Below, one piece after another: positions 37,443-48,221 of a DNA stretch of 64,000 bases. Under the pieces are notes generated by a model that worked only from the letters and a program-made list of their open reading frames with translations, was not told where the DNA came from and ran no database searches. The DNA is from an uncultured Cellvibrionales bacterium. Lineage in GTDB: Bacteria > Pseudomonadota > Gammaproteobacteria > Pseudomonadales > Dasaniaceae. The stretch spans positions 47,831 through 111,830 of the forward strand of contig CAJVZD010000015.1 in assembly GCA_913019905.1 (NCBI GenBank). The letters are read 5' to 3'. Position numbers and translations under genes: made by a program. The first letter of the stretch is position 1. Each line of letters begins with the position of its first letter.

Positions 37443-37709
37443 ATGCAAAGCGATTTGCTCGATCTTAAGAATTTAGGCAACACATCCATTAATTGGCTAC
37501 ACACCATTGGTATTAATAGCCAAGAAGAGCTTCAAAAAAAAGGACCTGTTGCTGCCTATTTAGAAATTAAACAGCGCGGAATAAGGGTTTCCAAAGTTTT
37601 GCTCTATGCCTTGCACGGCGCTTTAACCGACACAAATTGGAATGACCTGGACACAGAAACCAAAGAATCTCTGGTTAAACAGGCCGAGAAATCTATGGAT
37701 CTAGCTTAA
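37443..37709 (+). CDS. TfoX C-terminal-domain-like protein
   Basis: 88 residues: LKNLGNTSINWLHTIGINSQEELQ followed by GPVAAYLEIKQRGIRVSKVLLYALHGAL and W-x-x-L at the end. This is the helix-hairpin-helix-like pattern of TfoX_C, the domain that follows the TfoX/Sxy N-terminal domain in competence regulators; here it is alone. The ATG at 37443 has AGAGAG upstream; the longer upstream frame is not protein-like. Function as a competence factor is not implied. Confidence 0.75.
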   Translation: MQSDLLDLKNLGNTSINWLHTIGINSQEELQKKGPVAAYLEIKQRGIRVSKVLLYALHGALTDTNWNDLDTETKESLVKQAEKSMDLA

Positions 37710-37855
37710 CGGGTCCAGCTTACGGTCGCCCACATCTAGAACAACTTCGGTTACTCCGGGTCCAGCTCTAGAATTATAACTGGTTAAACACTCGCGTATT
37801 TATTAAAGTATACGGCGTTCGCTTACAGACATTTTTAAAAAATCCTAGTATTTCT

Positions 37856-38176
37856 ATGACATTACTTTGCCACACTAACGATATTGCCGACGAGTCTTCC
37901 AAAGGGTTTTCAGTAGGCGAAGAAAGTTTTTTCGCTGTAAAAAAAGACGGTCAGATATACGTCTATCAAAATCGCTGCCCGCATTTAGGTGTCGAATTAA
38001 ATTGGCTGGAAGATCAGTTCCTTGATTCTGAAGGCGCACTTATTCATTGCACGACGCACGGCGCATTATTTTTGATCGAAGACGGAGAGTGTGTTGCCGG
38101 CCCTTGTCTGGGTGAAAAACTAACACCGGCACCTTTCACCGTAGAAAACGGCGAAATCCATTTATGTTCGAACTAA
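37856..38176 (+). CDS. Rieske-type [2Fe-2S] ferredoxin-like protein
   Basis: 106 residues, one soluble Rieske domain. The cluster ligands are CPH (Cys41, His43) and CTTH (Cys65, His68), in the usual two-loop layout. There is no transmembrane helix, so it is a cytosolic electron carrier or an accessory subunit; no oxygenase or NADH reductase partner lies nearby. No strong ribosome site is visible before the ATG. A strong terminator follows. Confidence 0.88.
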   Translation: MTLLCHTNDIADESSKGFSVGEESFFAVKKDGQIYVYQNRCPHLGVELNWLEDQFLDSEGALIHCTTHGALFLIEDGECVAGPCLGEKLTPAPFTVENGEIHLCSN

Positions 38177-38177
38177 C

Positions 38178-38206
38178 AAAAAAGGGAGCCATAAGGCTCC
38201 CTTTTT
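38178..38206. terminator. Bidirectional terminator between the Rieske gene and pnp
   Basis: AAAAAGGGAGCC, ATAA loop, GGCTCCCTTTTT: a perfect stem with A and T tracts. It serves the plus-strand Rieske gene and the convergent minus-strand pnp. Confidence 0.93.
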
Positions 38207-38221
38207 AATTCCAGCTAAAAC

Positions 38222-40348
38222 TTATTCCGCTGTTTCCGAATTTTCGTCGCTAGCTGGTGTAGCTTCTTCAAGCTCTTTCATAGAAAGCTTGATTCGACCA
38301 CGTTGATCAACATCTAAAACTTTGACTTTTATCATCTGACCTTCAGACAAATAGTCACTAACATTCTCTACCCGATCCTTCGATATTTGAGAAATGTGGA
38401 CCAAACCGTCTTTCCCGGGCAAGATGTTTACAAATGCACCAAAGTCGACAATACGAGCAACCTTTCCTTCGTAAACAGCACCCACTTCTGCTTCAGCCGT
38501 TATCTCTTCGACTTTTGCTACAGCTGCATCTCTCGATGCGGCATCAGTACCGTATATACGAATCGTTCCATCGTCGTCAATATCAACCGTTGCTCCGGTT
38601 TCTTCCGTAATAGAACGGATGGTTGCACCGCCTTTTCCGATGACATCTCGAATCTTGTCAGAATCAATTTTAAAGGTAGCCATGCTCGGCGCATTTTCTG
38701 ACACTTTTTCCCGAGGAGAACTGAGAACTTCGTTCATTTGACCCAGAATATGAAGACGTGCCTCCAGAGCTTGCCCAAGAGCTATATCCATTATTTGCTC
38801 ATTGATACCTTCGATTTTGATATCCATTTGCAAAGCAGTGATGCCATTAGCGGTTCCCGCTACTTTAAAGTCCATATCGCCTAAGTGATCTTCATCACCC
38901 AGAATATCAGTCAAAACGGCAAAACGCTCACCCTCTTTAACCAAGCCCATAGCAATGCCGGCTACAGGCGCTTTTAGAGGAACACCCGCTTCCATCATCG
39001 ACAAACTCGCAACGCAAGCACTGGCCATTGAACTTGAACCATTCGATTCAGTAATTTCCGACACGACCCGTATGGTATAAGGAAAATCTTCTGCGCTGGG
39101 CAATACTGCTGCAACACCGCGGCGCGCCAAACGACCATGTCCAACTTCACGTCGACTGGTAAAGCCGATTCGTCCACATTCACCTACAGAATAGGGAGGG
39201 AAGTTATAATGCAAGAAAAAATTATCTTCACGCTTTCCTTCCAGGGCGTCGATCAACTGCGCATCGCGAGTTGTTCCTAAGGTTGTAACGCCAATGGCCT
39301 GAGTTTCTCCACGGGTAAATAATGCTGATCCGTGTGCTTTATTTAAAACGCCAACTTCGACATTTATCGGGCGAACCGTACCGTTGTCGCGTCCATCGAT
39401 CCGCGGATCTCCATTTAGGATGCGTTGGCGAACAATAGATTTTTCCAATTTCTTAAAGACATCGGTAACATCGCCTTCGTTGTATTGAGCAGCGTCTCCA
39501 GCAGCCAACTGGGCTGTTGCCTGTCCTTTTAACTCGCTCAAGTTTGAATATCTATCAGCCTTATCTGTAATGCGATAGGCTTCGCCAATACCCTGCTTAT
39601 AGCCGTTAGCAACTGCGGCCAATAAAGCAGTGTCTTCCTCTTCTGCTTCCCAGTTCCAACGCGGCTTTCCTGTTTCTTCAGCTAACTCGGCAATGACCTT
39701 AATGACGGTTTGCATTTCCTGGTGCGCATACAACACGGCGCCCAGCATTTGATCTTCATTGAGCTCTTGTGCTTCTGACTCAACCATCAATACGGCGTCC
39801 GACGTACCGGCAACAACCATATCTAAAGCGCTTTCTTCCAATTGGCTATATCCCGGATTCAAGATATATCCTTGCTCTGCTGTAAAGCCAACTCGCGCTG
39901 CGCCTATCGGGCCGTTAAAAGGGATGCCTGATATTGACAACGCAGCAGATGTGCCGATCAGTGCAGCGATATCTGGATTGGTATCCTTATCGGCAGACAT
40001 TACGGTACAAACAACTTGTACTTCGTTTTTGAAACCATTGGGGAAAAGCGGACGTATCGGACGATCGATTAACCGTGATGTCAGCGTTTCTTTTTCTGAA
40101 GGCCGTGCTTCACGCTTAAAAAAGCCGCCGGGTATTTTACCGACAGCGTAGGTCTTTTCCTGGTAGTGAACACCAAGAGGGAAAAAATCCATTCCCTGCT
40201 TTGCGCTTTTAGCGCCTACGACAGTACACAATATTTGTACTTCACCCATTGATACCAGTACTGCGCCCGTAGCTTGGCGAGCAATACGACCCGTTTCTAA
40301 TGTGATCTCTTGACCACCGTATTGAAATATTTTTTTTACAGGATTCAC
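38222..40348 (-). CDS. pnp: Polynucleotide phosphorylase
   Basis: 3'-5' phosphorolytic exoribonuclease of the degradosome. Two RNase PH domains (about 1-210 and 310-545), then a KH domain with [16 protein letters not shown] (about 560-575) and an S1 domain (about 620-690). The preferred start is GTG at 40348 ([13 protein letters not shown]), which matches the family N-terminus, gives 708 residues and has GGGAGGG 8 nt upstream; the open frame extends to 40414. It follows rpsO with a hairpin between the two genes. Confidence 0.97.
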   Translation of the reverse strand: MNPVKKIFQYGGQEITLETGRIARQATGAVLVSMGEVQILCTVVGAKSAKQGMDFFPLGVHYQEKTYAVGKIPGGFFKREARPSEKETLTSRLIDRPIRPLFPNGFKNEVQVVCTVMSADKDTNPDIAALIGTSAALSISGIPFNGPIGAARVGFTAEQGYILNPGYSQLEESALDMVVAGTSDAVLMVESEAQELNEDQMLGAVLYAHQEMQTVIKVIAELAEETGKPRWNWEAEEEDTALLAAVANGYKQGIGEAYRITDKADRYSNLSELKGQATAQLAAGDAAQYNEGDVTDVFKKLEKSIVRQRILNGDPRIDGRDNGTVRPINVEVGVLNKAHGSALFTRGETQAIGVTTLGTTRDAQLIDALEGKREDNFFLHYNFPPYSVGECGRIGFTSRREVGHGRLARRGVAAVLPSAEDFPYTIRVVSEITESNGSSSMASACVASLSMMEAGVPLKAPVAGIAMGLVKEGERFAVLTDILGDEDHLGDMDFKVAGTANGITALQMDIKIEGINEQIMDIALGQALEARLHILGQMNEVLSSPREKVSENAPSMATFKIDSDKIRDVIGKGGATIRSITEETGATVDIDDDGTIRIYGTDAASRDAAVAKVEEITAEAEVGAVYEGKVARIVDFGAFVNILPGKDGLVHISQISKDRVENVSDYLSEGQMIKVKVLDVDQRGRIKLSMKELEEATPASDENSETAE

Positions 40349-40382
40349 TGAAGAAACCCTCCCTTTTTGGGATGACATATAA

Positions 40383-40412
40383 GAGCCCTGGAAACCTATT
40401 TCGCCAAGGCTC
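40383..40412 (-). other. rpsO-pnp intergenic hairpin
   Basis: On the minus strand GAGCCTTGG and CCAGGGCTC form a stem of about nine pairs with one mismatch, without a T-run. In E. coli the rpsO-pnp spacer carries an RNase III processing stem and a leaky terminator; this hairpin is in the same place. Confidence 0.4.
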
Positions 40413-40432
40413 AACTCTTTTTCTTTTTTCTA

Positions 40433-40702
40433 CTAGCGACGTAAACCTAGACGCTTGATCAAACTGGTGTAACGCTCAGCTTTCTTACCCTTCAAGTAAT
40501 CCAGTAATTTACGACGCTGGTTTACCATACGGATCAAACCGCGGCGTGAATGGTGATCGTGTTTGTGATCGCCAAAGTGGCCCTGCAGTTTTTGAATATT
40601 GGTTGTCAGCAGCGCAACTTGCACTTCTGGTGAACCTGTATCGCCTTCTGCTGTTTGATATTCTTTTACTACTGCTGCTTTTTCTGTTGCTGATAATGCC
40701 AT
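40433..40702 (-). CDS. rpsO: 30S ribosomal protein S15
   Basis: 89 residues, all four helices of S15. The 16S rRNA-binding residues lie in [20 protein letters not shown] and [17 protein letters not shown] precedes the ATG by five bases. It is followed directly by pnp, the near-universal order. Confidence 0.98.
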   Translation of the reverse strand: MALSATEKAAVVKEYQTAEGDTGSPEVQVALLTTNIQKLQGHFGDHKHDHHSRRGLIRMVNQRRKLLDYLKGKKAERYTSLIKRLGLRR

Positions 40703-40905
40703 TGTTCATTCCTCGTTAAAGTAAATATGCTGAAGCAGGATAGAAATAAAACTCTATCGTGCTCATTAATTCAGCCTGACCACGCATATTTGTAGACAGG
40801 CTAGCGATATTAAAGACAAGCTCCAATATCAATTGCGCGCTAAGCCAACAGGGCTTAACTCCCAATATTTCTGACCCAGAAAACCCATGCTTTCTGGTGG
40901 TATAT

Positions 40906-41844
40906 CTAATTTGTTGCTATCAACCTCTTGGCACCGACTCGGCCATCTTCTAACATTTCTCCAAGGCCGATAAAAGTGTCGGAACTGGAGTACATTCTTA
41001 CAACACCCTCCAAAGGTGCCTCCGCAATCTGAACAGGCTGGCCTTGCAGCATGTAGAATACCGCTGACTCTTCCAACAATACGCGCGGAAAATGATCCAC
41101 TGCACTATCGGGCGGAAGTATCAGCTCATCCAACTGAGCAAAATCATCATCGGTCTTCAGCGCTTCCAATGCTGGCAAGGTGATGGAATGGTCTTCTTTA
41201 AAAGGCCCCGCCTGTACGCGTCGAAGCACTGTAACATGGGCACCGCAACCTAGAGATAAACCCAAATCTTCCGCAATTGAACGTATGTATGTACCTTTAC
41301 TACAATGAACATACACATCGACTTCGGGGCAGTCACCAGTCTCTTTAGAACTGCGAAAATCGATGAGATCAATCTCATAAACAGTCACTTCACGAACTTT
41401 ACGCTCAACCTCAATACCTTGCCGAGCTAGCTTATAGAGTGGTTGTCCGTTGTGCTTTAAAGCCGAAAACATCGAAGGAACTTGTTTTATCAGCCCTCTA
41501 AATGGAGCCAATCCGGCAATGATATCAGCTTCGGTGATACCGGAGGCATCGCGACTTTCGAGTACCTCTCCGTCGGCATCACCACTTGCTGTAATCACAC
41601 CCAGCTTAAAAGTGCTCTTGTAGGCTTTGTCCGAGTCCAATAAATACTGTGAAAACTTTGTCGCCTCACCGAAGCAAAGCGGCAGCACGCCCGTTGCCAG
41701 CGGATCAAGACTTCCGGTATGACCCGCTTTTTTCGCAAAATACAAGCGCTTGGCAATCTGCAGCGACCGATTTGAACTTTGACCCTGCGGTTTATCTAAA
41801 ATCAGAATGCCGTTAAGCGGTCTACCGCGACGATTTTTTGCCAA
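40906..41844 (-). CDS. truB: tRNA pseudouridine-55 synthase
   Basis: Makes pseudouridine 55 in the T-loop of tRNAs. GILILDKPQGQSSN opens the catalytic domain, and AGHTGSLDPLATGVLPLC has catalytic Asp47. The C-terminal PUA-like region (about 245-312) is present. 312 residues is normal. It starts 5 nt after the rbfA stop, so the two are tightly coupled. Confidence 0.97.
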   Translation of the reverse strand: MAKNRRGRPLNGILILDKPQGQSSNRSLQIAKRLYFAKKAGHTGSLDPLATGVLPLCFGEATKFSQYLLDSDKAYKSTFKLGVITASGDADGEVLESRDASGITEADIIAGLAPFRGLIKQVPSMFSALKHNGQPLYKLARQGIEVERKVREVTVYEIDLIDFRSSKETGDCPEVDVYVHCSKGTYIRSIAEDLGLSLGCGAHVTVLRRVQAGPFKEDHSITLPALEALKTDDDFAQLDELILPPDSAVDHFPRVLLEESAVFYMLQGQPVQIAEAPLEGVVRMYSSSDTFIGLGEMLEDGRVGAKRLIATN

Positions 41845-41849
41845 TGGTC

Positions 41850-42248
41850 CTACTCAGGTTTTTCCATGTCTGTGGCATCGGAATGATTTTTGTCTTCCGC
41901 CACAGCATGGTCGATTAGGTCAGATAAATATTGTCCACGAACAACACTACTATCAAAATGAAAATGCAGCTTCGGTGTCGTCCGCGCATTGTTACTTTTA
42001 GCAAGTTGCGACCTAAGATAGCCAGCCGCCTTGTTTAACACGGCAACAGACTCTTCGGCTTCTTCTTTCGTATCCTTGCCCAGCACCGTCATATAGACTT
42101 TTGCATGGGCCAGGTCTCGACTGACTTCAACGTCGGTAATACTGACCATACCGACCCGTGGGTCTCGTATCTCAAACTGAATTAAGGTAGCCAATTCCTG
42201 TTTTAGGAAATCACCTACGCGCTGTGTCCGACTATATTCTCGTGGCAT
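41850..42248 (-). CDS. rbfA: Ribosome-binding factor A
   Basis: Small 30S maturation factor with a KH-like fold: RTQRVGDFLKQELATLIQ at the N-terminus, DPRVGMVSITDVEVSRDLAH, and the L(R)SQLAK segment. 132 residues. It lies between infB and truB, in the standard operon order. Confidence 0.97.
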   Translation of the reverse strand: MPREYSRTQRVGDFLKQELATLIQFEIRDPRVGMVSITDVEVSRDLAHAKVYMTVLGKDTKEEAEESVAVLNKAAGYLRSQLAKSNNARTTPKLHFHFDSSVVRGQYLSDLIDHAVAEDKNHSDATDMEKPE

Positions 42249-42299
42249 TGCCGATACTCTTTAGATAACTCTCACGCTTTTAGCAACTAGCTATCAAAC

Positions 42300-44918
42300 T
42301 TAAAGCGTGCGAGCTACTTCTTTAACTACATAGACTTCGATCTTGTCGCCAGGCTTAACATCGTTGTAATTTTTTACACCGATACCACATTCCATACCAT
42401 TTCGTACGTCATTCACGTCATCTTTGAAACGGCGTAGCGATTCTAATTCGCCTTCATAAATAACCACATCGTCTCGTAATACACGTATTGGATTGTTTTT
42501 GAACAGAGTTCCCTCAATGACCATACAGCCAGCAATAGCTCCGAATTTCGGTGATCTGAACACATCCCGTACTTCTGCCGTCCCGTTAATTTCCTCTCGC
42601 ATTTCCGGACTTAACATTCCAGACAACGCTTGCTTAACATCGTCGATTAAGTCGTAGATAACGCTGTAATAACGCAAATCCACCCCTTCTTCTTCAACCA
42701 CTTTACGGGCACTGGAATCAGCTCGAACGTTAAAACCAAATACAACAGCACCCGACGTTACTGCTAAGGTCATGTCTGTCGCTGTGATTCCACCGACACC
42801 GGATGAAACGATATTTACCTGAACTTCCTCATTCCCTAAATCGAGTAACGAGGACTGAATCGCCTCTAGTGACCCGCGCACATCCGCTTTAATCACTACA
42901 TTGAGAGACTTACTTTCGGCAGCACCCATGTTCGCAAACATATTTTCCAATTTAGTTGTTTGCTGGCGTTTTAGCTTATCGGTACGTCCTTTCTCCTGTC
43001 GGAAATCCGCCATTTCCCGTGCACGCTTTTCGCTTTCAAGCACGGCGAAGGAATCACCGGCGTCAGGAGTCCCGTTAAGCCCAAGAATTTCTACCGGAAT
43101 CGAGGGACCGGCTTGCTTAATTGCCTTGCCATTTTCATCGAGCAATGCGCGAACTCGACCATAGTGTCGTCCAGCAAGAACAATATCACCAGGTCGCAAG
43201 GTGCCGTTTTGTACGAGTAAAGAAGCAACAGAACCGCGGCCTTTATCCAGACGGGATTCAATAACAATACCTGTACCTGGAATATCAGAAGGAGACTGTA
43301 GCTCTAGTAATTCAGCCTGTAACAGGACGGCCTCTAACAAGCCATCAATACCGTCACCCGTATGGGCAGACACGTTGATAAACTGGACATCGCCTCCCCA
43401 ATCCTCCGGAATAACGTCTTTAGCGGCCAGTTCATTACGAACACGGTCTGGGTCAGCACCCTCCTTGTCCATTTTATTAACCGCAACTACCAAAGGTACT
43501 CCAGCAGCTCTTGCATGTGCTACGGCTTCTTCGGTTTGCGGCATGACCCCATCGTCAGCTGCGACAACCAATATTACAATATCCGTACTCTTTGCTCCTC
43601 GTGCCCGCATCGCAGTAAACGCAGCGTGACCAGGTGTATCGAGAAAGGTAATCATGCCTTTATCAGTTTCAACGTGATAAGCACCGATGTGCTGCGTTAT
43701 TCCGCCGGCTTCGCCACTTGCCACATGTGCTTTTCGGATATAGTCGAGCAAGGAAGTTTTCCCGTGATCTACATGCCCCATGACCGTTACAACTGGCGAG
43801 CGCTGCTCTAGAGTACCTTCGTGCTGCCCAATGCTTTCTTCCAAAGCTTCCTCCATCTCGTCGCCAGTGACTAACTTGACAACATGCCCAAGCTCTTCAA
43901 CCACTAACTGTGCCGTCTCTTGATCAATAGTTTGATTAATATTGGCCATGGTACCCTGCTTCATTAGCTCTTTAACGACGACAACGCCCTTTAAGTTCAT
44001 TTGTTGCGCTAAGTCAGACACGGAAATCTCGTCGGGAATAAGAACTTCGTGGATAGTCTTTTCTGTTGGGCGTGCAAAACTATGAGCCTTAGCACCTTCA
44101 GGCAGTTTTAATACTTTTTGCCTGCGACGAGACCGTGGACCACCGCCCTCACCATCAAGCAGTCCATCGACATTTTTTATATTATGCCCACGGTTTTTAC
44201 CGCGGGTTTTTATCGCGGCTTTACCACTTGTTTTCTTTTTCTCCGGACGCTCTCCCTCTACCGGTTTCGCTGGCACTTCATGTCGACGACCACGAACAAC
44301 CTTGGATTCTGCACCTTCTTCTAAGGCGGGATTTTCAGCACGCTCTGTCTCTGCATTTTTTATGGCAATTGCAGTTTTTTTCAATTCAAGGTCTCTGGCT
44401 TCCCTATCTTTACGTTTTGCAGCTGCCTGCTGGCGCAAAACTTCAGGGTCAAGCTGTGACTTATCTAGTGCTACCTCACCGGCACCACTGTTTTGTTCGA
44501 GTGCGGCGGCACTAGAATCAGTTTCAGAGACAACGGTGTCCGCGACTTCAACGACCGACTCTTGCTCAACCGCAACGACATCATTTGCCGCGACCTCTTC
44601 TCCAGCGGCATCATCAGACGGATCACGCTTTATGTAAGTGCGTTTTTTACGTACTTCTACATTAACGGTTCTCTTACCATGACTTCCCGATGACTTCAAA
44701 GTGCTTAGCGTTTTACGCTTCAACGTAATTTTCTTTGGTGCAGCTGCGGACTCGCCGTGACTACTTTTCAAAAAGGTCAACAGCGTTTGTTTGTCTTCAT
44801 CAGATACCGTCTCTTCAGCGGCGGTATGTATTAAACCAGCTTGCTTCATCTGCGCTAACAGACGCTCTACTGACGCGCCTACAACATCGGCCAATTGGCT
44901 TACAGTAACTTCTGCCAT
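42300..44918 (-). CDS. infB: Translation initiation factor IF-2
   Basis: GTPase that positions fMet-tRNA on the 30S subunit. The N-terminal conserved helix domain (about 1-55) is followed by a long charged linker (about 60-300), then the G domain with [12 protein letters not shown] (about 378-389), DTPGHAAF and NKMD, then domains II to IV. At 872 residues it is close to E. coli's 890. Its ligand, initiator tRNA, is encoded 5' of rimP in the same cluster. Confidence 0.97.
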   Translation of the reverse strand: MAEVTVSQLADVVGASVERLLAQMKQAGLIHTAAEETVSDEDKQTLLTFLKSSHGESAAAPKKITLKRKTLSTLKSSGSHGKRTVNVEVRKKRTYIKRDPSDDAAGEEVAANDVVAVEQESVVEVADTVVSETDSSAAALEQNSGAGEVALDKSQLDPEVLRQQAAAKRKDREARDLELKKTAIAIKNAETERAENPALEEGAESKVVRGRRHEVPAKPVEGERPEKKKTSGKAAIKTRGKNRGHNIKNVDGLLDGEGGGPRSRRRQKVLKLPEGAKAHSFARPTEKTIHEVLIPDEISVSDLAQQMNLKGVVVVKELMKQGTMANINQTIDQETAQLVVEELGHVVKLVTGDEMEEALEESIGQHEGTLEQRSPVVTVMGHVDHGKTSLLDYIRKAHVASGEAGGITQHIGAYHVETDKGMITFLDTPGHAAFTAMRARGAKSTDIVILVVAADDGVMPQTEEAVAHARAAGVPLVVAVNKMDKEGADPDRVRNELAAKDVIPEDWGGDVQFINVSAHTGDGIDGLLEAVLLQAELLELQSPSDIPGTGIVIESRLDKGRGSVASLLVQNGTLRPGDIVLAGRHYGRVRALLDENGKAIKQAGPSIPVEILGLNGTPDAGDSFAVLESEKRAREMADFRQEKGRTDKLKRQQTTKLENMFANMGAAESKSLNVVIKADVRGSLEAIQSSLLDLGNEEVQVNIVSSGVGGITATDMTLAVTSGAVVFGFNVRADSSARKVVEEEGVDLRYYSVIYDLIDDVKQALSGMLSPEMREEINGTAEVRDVFRSPKFGAIAGCMVIEGTLFKNNPIRVLRDDVVIYEGELESLRRFKDDVNDVRNGMECGIGVKNYNDVKPGDKIEVYVVKEVARTL

Positions 44919-44974
44919 TCATATTTCTCCCGTACCTTACTTCAGTATCAACAAACGATACCAGCTCGCTACTG

Positions 44975-46477
44975 CTATTCCTGTTGTTGTTCTGCTTCAG
45001 CGAACCAAGGTGCACGCGCTGTCATAATTAATTCACCAGCCCGTTGCTCATCCAGACCTTCAACATCTATTATATCTTCGACCGCTTGTTCAGCTAAATC
45101 TTCCATGGTCACAATGCCCTTGCTCGCTAACAAGTAAGCCAGATGACGATCCATGCCATCCATTGTTAATAGATCTTCTGCGGGCTCTACTTTCCCTAAC
45201 TCTTCTTCGCTAGCTATCTCTTGAGTAAGCAAAGCGTCTTTTGCGCGAGATCGAAGCTCTTCAGCTATATCTTCATCAAAGCCTTCTATCGCTATCATCT
45301 CTTCCAATGGAACGTAAGCAACCTCTTCTAACGACGCAAATCCTTCTTCCACTAACACTTCAGCAACATCCTGGTCTATGTCCAGCTTCTCCATAAAAGT
45401 GGTAATGACGGCGCCTGACTCCTGCTCGTGCTTGTCTGCTGCGTCATCGACACTCATCACATTAATTGTCCACCCGGTCAGCTCACTAGCCAATCGAACG
45501 TTTTGACCACTTCGACCTATTGAACGAGCAAGATTTTCCGCAGCAACGGCGACATCCATAGATTGGGAGTCTTCATCAACGACGATCGACTCCACTTCGG
45601 CGGGCGCCATGGCATTGATAACGAGTTGTGCGGGATTATCATCCCATAAAATTATATCCACACGCTCATTGCTGAGCTCGCCCGACACGGCTTGTACGCG
45701 CGAACCTCGCATGCCGACACAAGCACCGATGGGGTCTATGCGCCCATCATTTGTCTTAACAGCAATTTTTGCTCTGGAACCGGGGTCACGAGCAGCACCG
45801 CGAACCTCAATAACTTCTTCCGAGATTTCTGGCACCTCTATCTTAAATAACTCAATCAACATCTCTGGACAGGCACGACTTAAAAATAATTGCGGCCCTC
45901 GAACTTCGGGCCTAACATCCTGCAAAATGGCTCTAACCCGATCACTCATACGAAATACTTCGCGACCGACTAATTCTTCTCTGGGCAATGACCCTTCAGC
46001 ATTATTACCCAAATCAACGATAATATTGTCTCGCGTCACTTTCTTTACCGTGCCACTAATCAGTTCGCCGACTCGACTTTCATATTCATCGACGACTTGC
46101 GCCCGCTCAGCTTCGCGAACTTTCTGCACAATCACCTGTTTGGCAGTTTGTGCGGCAATACGACCAAAGCCGACATTTTCTATAGCTTCTTGATAAACAT
46201 CACCAACTTGCAATGAGTCATCCTTTTCGTGAGCCTCTTCAAGAGTAAATTGAGGCCCCAAAAGAGCCAACACATCATCGCTCATGACTTCCCAGCGACG
46301 AAATGTTAGATAATCGCCAGTTTCTCGATCAATGGTAACCAGGACATCAGCGTCTTCGTCGTAACGTTTTTTTGTAGCCGACGCCAAAGCCTGTTCTATG
46401 GCCTCAAAAATAATGTCTCGGGACACACCCTTTTCATTAGAAACCGCTTCAGCCACCAACAATATTTCTTTGCTCAT
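44975..46477 (-). CDS. nusA: Transcription termination/antitermination factor NusA
   Basis: 500 residues with the full set of domains: RNA-polymerase-binding N-terminus (1-125), S1 (about 130-200), two KH domains (about 205-345, including [14 protein letters not shown] and [11 protein letters not shown]) and two C-terminal acidic repeats (about 365-490), the last being typical of proteobacteria. GAGGCG precedes the ATG. It sits between rimP and infB as usual. Confidence 0.97.
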   Translation of the reverse strand: MSKEILLVAEAVSNEKGVSRDIIFEAIEQALASATKKRYDEDADVLVTIDRETGDYLTFRRWEVMSDDVLALLGPQFTLEEAHEKDDSLQVGDVYQEAIENVGFGRIAAQTAKQVIVQKVREAERAQVVDEYESRVGELISGTVKKVTRDNIIVDLGNNAEGSLPREELVGREVFRMSDRVRAILQDVRPEVRGPQLFLSRACPEMLIELFKIEVPEISEEVIEVRGAARDPGSRAKIAVKTNDGRIDPIGACVGMRGSRVQAVSGELSNERVDIILWDDNPAQLVINAMAPAEVESIVVDEDSQSMDVAVAAENLARSIGRSGQNVRLASELTGWTINVMSVDDAADKHEQESGAVITTFMEKLDIDQDVAEVLVEEGFASLEEVAYVPLEEMIAIEGFDEDIAEELRSRAKDALLTQEIASEEELGKVEPAEDLLTMDGMDRHLAYLLASKGIVTMEDLAEQAVEDIIDVEGLDEQRAGELIMTARAPWFAEAEQQQE

Positions 46478-46572
46478 TGTTCGCCTCGTTTCAACATAAT
46501 CTCACCGGTTTAAACTCAATTACTATTTAAAATTCTGTTTGTAAACTTTGCCAATTATAACAAATCCCAGCA

Positions 46573-47028
46573 CTAAAAACGCGGGGTAATGTTTGCCTTC
46601 TCAATCAAGTCAAAAGGCAGCAAATACTCGTGGTCATCGACTGCGACCACAACATCCTCTCCCTCAACCCCCGTTAGCTGACCAGAAAACTTCCTGCGCC
46701 CATCAAAAGGTGAGCGCAATCGTATTTTTACTTGCTCGCCAATGTAGCGACTGTATTGATCAAGCATGAACAATGGCCTGTCCATCCCCGGAGAAGACAC
46801 CTCAAGATTGTATTCTCCAGCAACAGGCTCTTCGACGTCGAAAACACTACTGACCTGTCGACTCACCTTCGCACAGTCCTCGACACCTATTCCGTTCGGA
46901 CTATCAATATACACGCGCACCAGCGTCTGCTTGCCGTGGGACAAATATTCAACTCCCCACAACTCATACCCAAGCGCTTCAGCCACAGGCTGTACCAATC
47001 CAGTTAACAGGGTGTCTTTACCCGCCAT
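46573..47028 (-). CDS. rimP: Ribosome maturation factor RimP
   Basis: 30S assembly factor, 151 residues. LVQPVAEALGYELWGVEYLS at the N-terminus and YNLEVSSPGMDRPLF in the centre are the family signatures. AAGGTG precedes the ATG. First protein gene of the rimP-nusA-infB unit, directly downstream of the initiator tRNA. Confidence 0.96.
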   Translation of the reverse strand: MAGKDTLLTGLVQPVAEALGYELWGVEYLSHGKQTLVRVYIDSPNGIGVEDCAKVSRQVSSVFDVEEPVAGEYNLEVSSPGMDRPLFMLDQYSRYIGEQVKIRLRSPFDGRRKFSGQLTGVEGEDVVVAVDDHEYLLPFDLIEKANITPRF

Positions 47029-47164
47029 TGCACACCTTTATCGCCGCCCAATGACCAAAAATGACAGCCTGGACGCGCATCAAAATAAAACGTACTAACA
47101 AAAAATGGGCACTAGGCCCACTTCCAATTCAGCCATCACCGCTGAAAAATAAAACTACAACTAA

Positions 47165-47188
47165 CAAAAAGCCCCTAAAAAGGGGCTT
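47165..47188 (-). terminator. Terminator after the initiator tRNA
   Basis: On the minus strand AAGCCCCT and AGGGGCTT form an 8-bp stem with a 4-nt T loop and then TTTTTG. It lies between the initiator tRNA and rimP, so rimP must have its own promoter or rely on read-through. Confidence 0.75.
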
Positions 47189-47252
47189 AAGAAACTGTCA
47201 TCACATAATATCTTCAATCAGACTACTGACGAGATACAGGCAACGATAAATT

Positions 47253-47329
<77 letters not shown>

Positions 47330-47602
47330 ACAAAGATGAAGTTAAACTTCATCACCAACATGCCCCTTTAGACATATTAGTTACAAAAATCACCACAACT
47401 TAAAGTGACAAAATTCGAGTTGGCGAATTATAGGGATATGACCTCTGCGGGTCAACTCATTACTGAGCTTTTCTTAAATCTTATGCCGACCAATGAAAAC
47501 ATTCACATCTAAACTTGATCACACACGCGAAGGACCGATAACAAGCACTTTTGCAAGAAATAGACGCCAGGAGAAATATTAAAAACAGCGTTGACGACAT
47601 AT

Positions 47603-47631
47603 AAAAAAAAGCGCCCCTTAGGGGCGCTTTT
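47603..47631 (-). terminator. Terminator after tRNA-Leu
   Basis: On the minus strand AAAAGCGCCCC, TAA loop, GGGGCGCTTTT followed by more T: an 11-bp perfect stem beginning a few bases after the tRNA-Leu 3' end. Confidence 0.92.
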
Positions 47632-47635
47632 AAAT

Positions 47636-47721
47636 TGGTACCGAAGGCGGGACTTGAACCCGCACGAGCATAGCTCACCACCCCCTCAAGGTGGCGTGTC
47701 TACCAATTCCACCACTTCGGC
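47636..47721 (-). tRNA. tRNA-Leu (GAG)
   Basis: 86 nt including CCA, with the long variable arm of class II tRNAs. The anticodon loop TTGAGGG within CCACC...GGTGG gives anticodon GAG, reading CTC/CTT. It lies between secG and the initiator tRNA, the place of leuU in E. coli. Confidence 0.96.
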
Positions 47722-47749
47722 TTTTTCTCCTCCAAACTAAACTTTATCT

Positions 47750-48178
47750 CTATATTTCTGGAACATCCACGCCCACTGTACCATCACTAGCAGCCGCATC
47801 AACGGATGGAACATCAAGACCGTTATTTTGCGAATCATCTGATGTCTGCTGGAGACCATCTACCGTTGGCACATCGCTTCCCACCTCTCCGGCCGGAACC
47901 TCAACGACGGCAGGCACAGGAATATCGATATCCACGCCGGCGGTCGACATATTTTTGGCCACGATAGCTAAACCAAAGCTGGTTGCAAAAAACACGACAA
48001 CTAACAGAGACGTTGCTTTTGTCAATGCATTTCCGCTCCCCGTACTACCAAACAAGGTCTGCGAACCACCGGAGCCAAAAGAAGCACCCATATCAGCACC
48101 CTTTCCTTGCTGAATCATAATTAGACCAATAATGGCTAATGCAGCCAAAACGTGAAAAATAACTATTATCTGTTCCAT
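47750..48178 (-). CDS. secG: Preprotein translocase subunit SecG
   Basis: Two-helix partner of SecYE. The first helix (about 5-22) is followed by the diagnostic MIQQGKGADMGASFGSG and QTLFGSTGSGN, then the second helix (about 53-72). The core ends near residue 75; a further 67 residues form a tail rich in Val, Asp and Pro with recurring DVPxVD motifs. I start at ATG 48178 (MEQIIVIFHV), matching the family; an in-frame ATG four codons earlier is possible. Confidence 0.93.
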   Translation of the reverse strand: MEQIIVIFHVLAALAIIGLIMIQQGKGADMGASFGSGGSQTLFGSTGSGNALTKATSLLVVVFFATSFGLAIVAKNMSTAGVDIDIPVPAVVEVPAGEVGSDVPTVDGLQQTSDDSQNNGLDVPSVDAAASDGTVGVDVPEI

Positions 48179-48221
48179 TCTATTAACCATTTGGGCTGAC
48201 TATCTGCCAGCAAATTCATGT

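Noticed and set aside
37711..37768. 11-bp direct repeat CGGGTCCAGCT (37711-37721 and 37758-37768) between the TfoX-C-like and Rieske genes
   Set aside because: Only two copies, no symmetry and no clear relation to either gene start; chance or old duplication.
45609..46193. 194-codon plus-strand ORF opposite nusA
   Set aside because: Shadow of a confidently identified essential gene; amino-acid composition is Ser/Thr-rich as expected for antisense of nusA.
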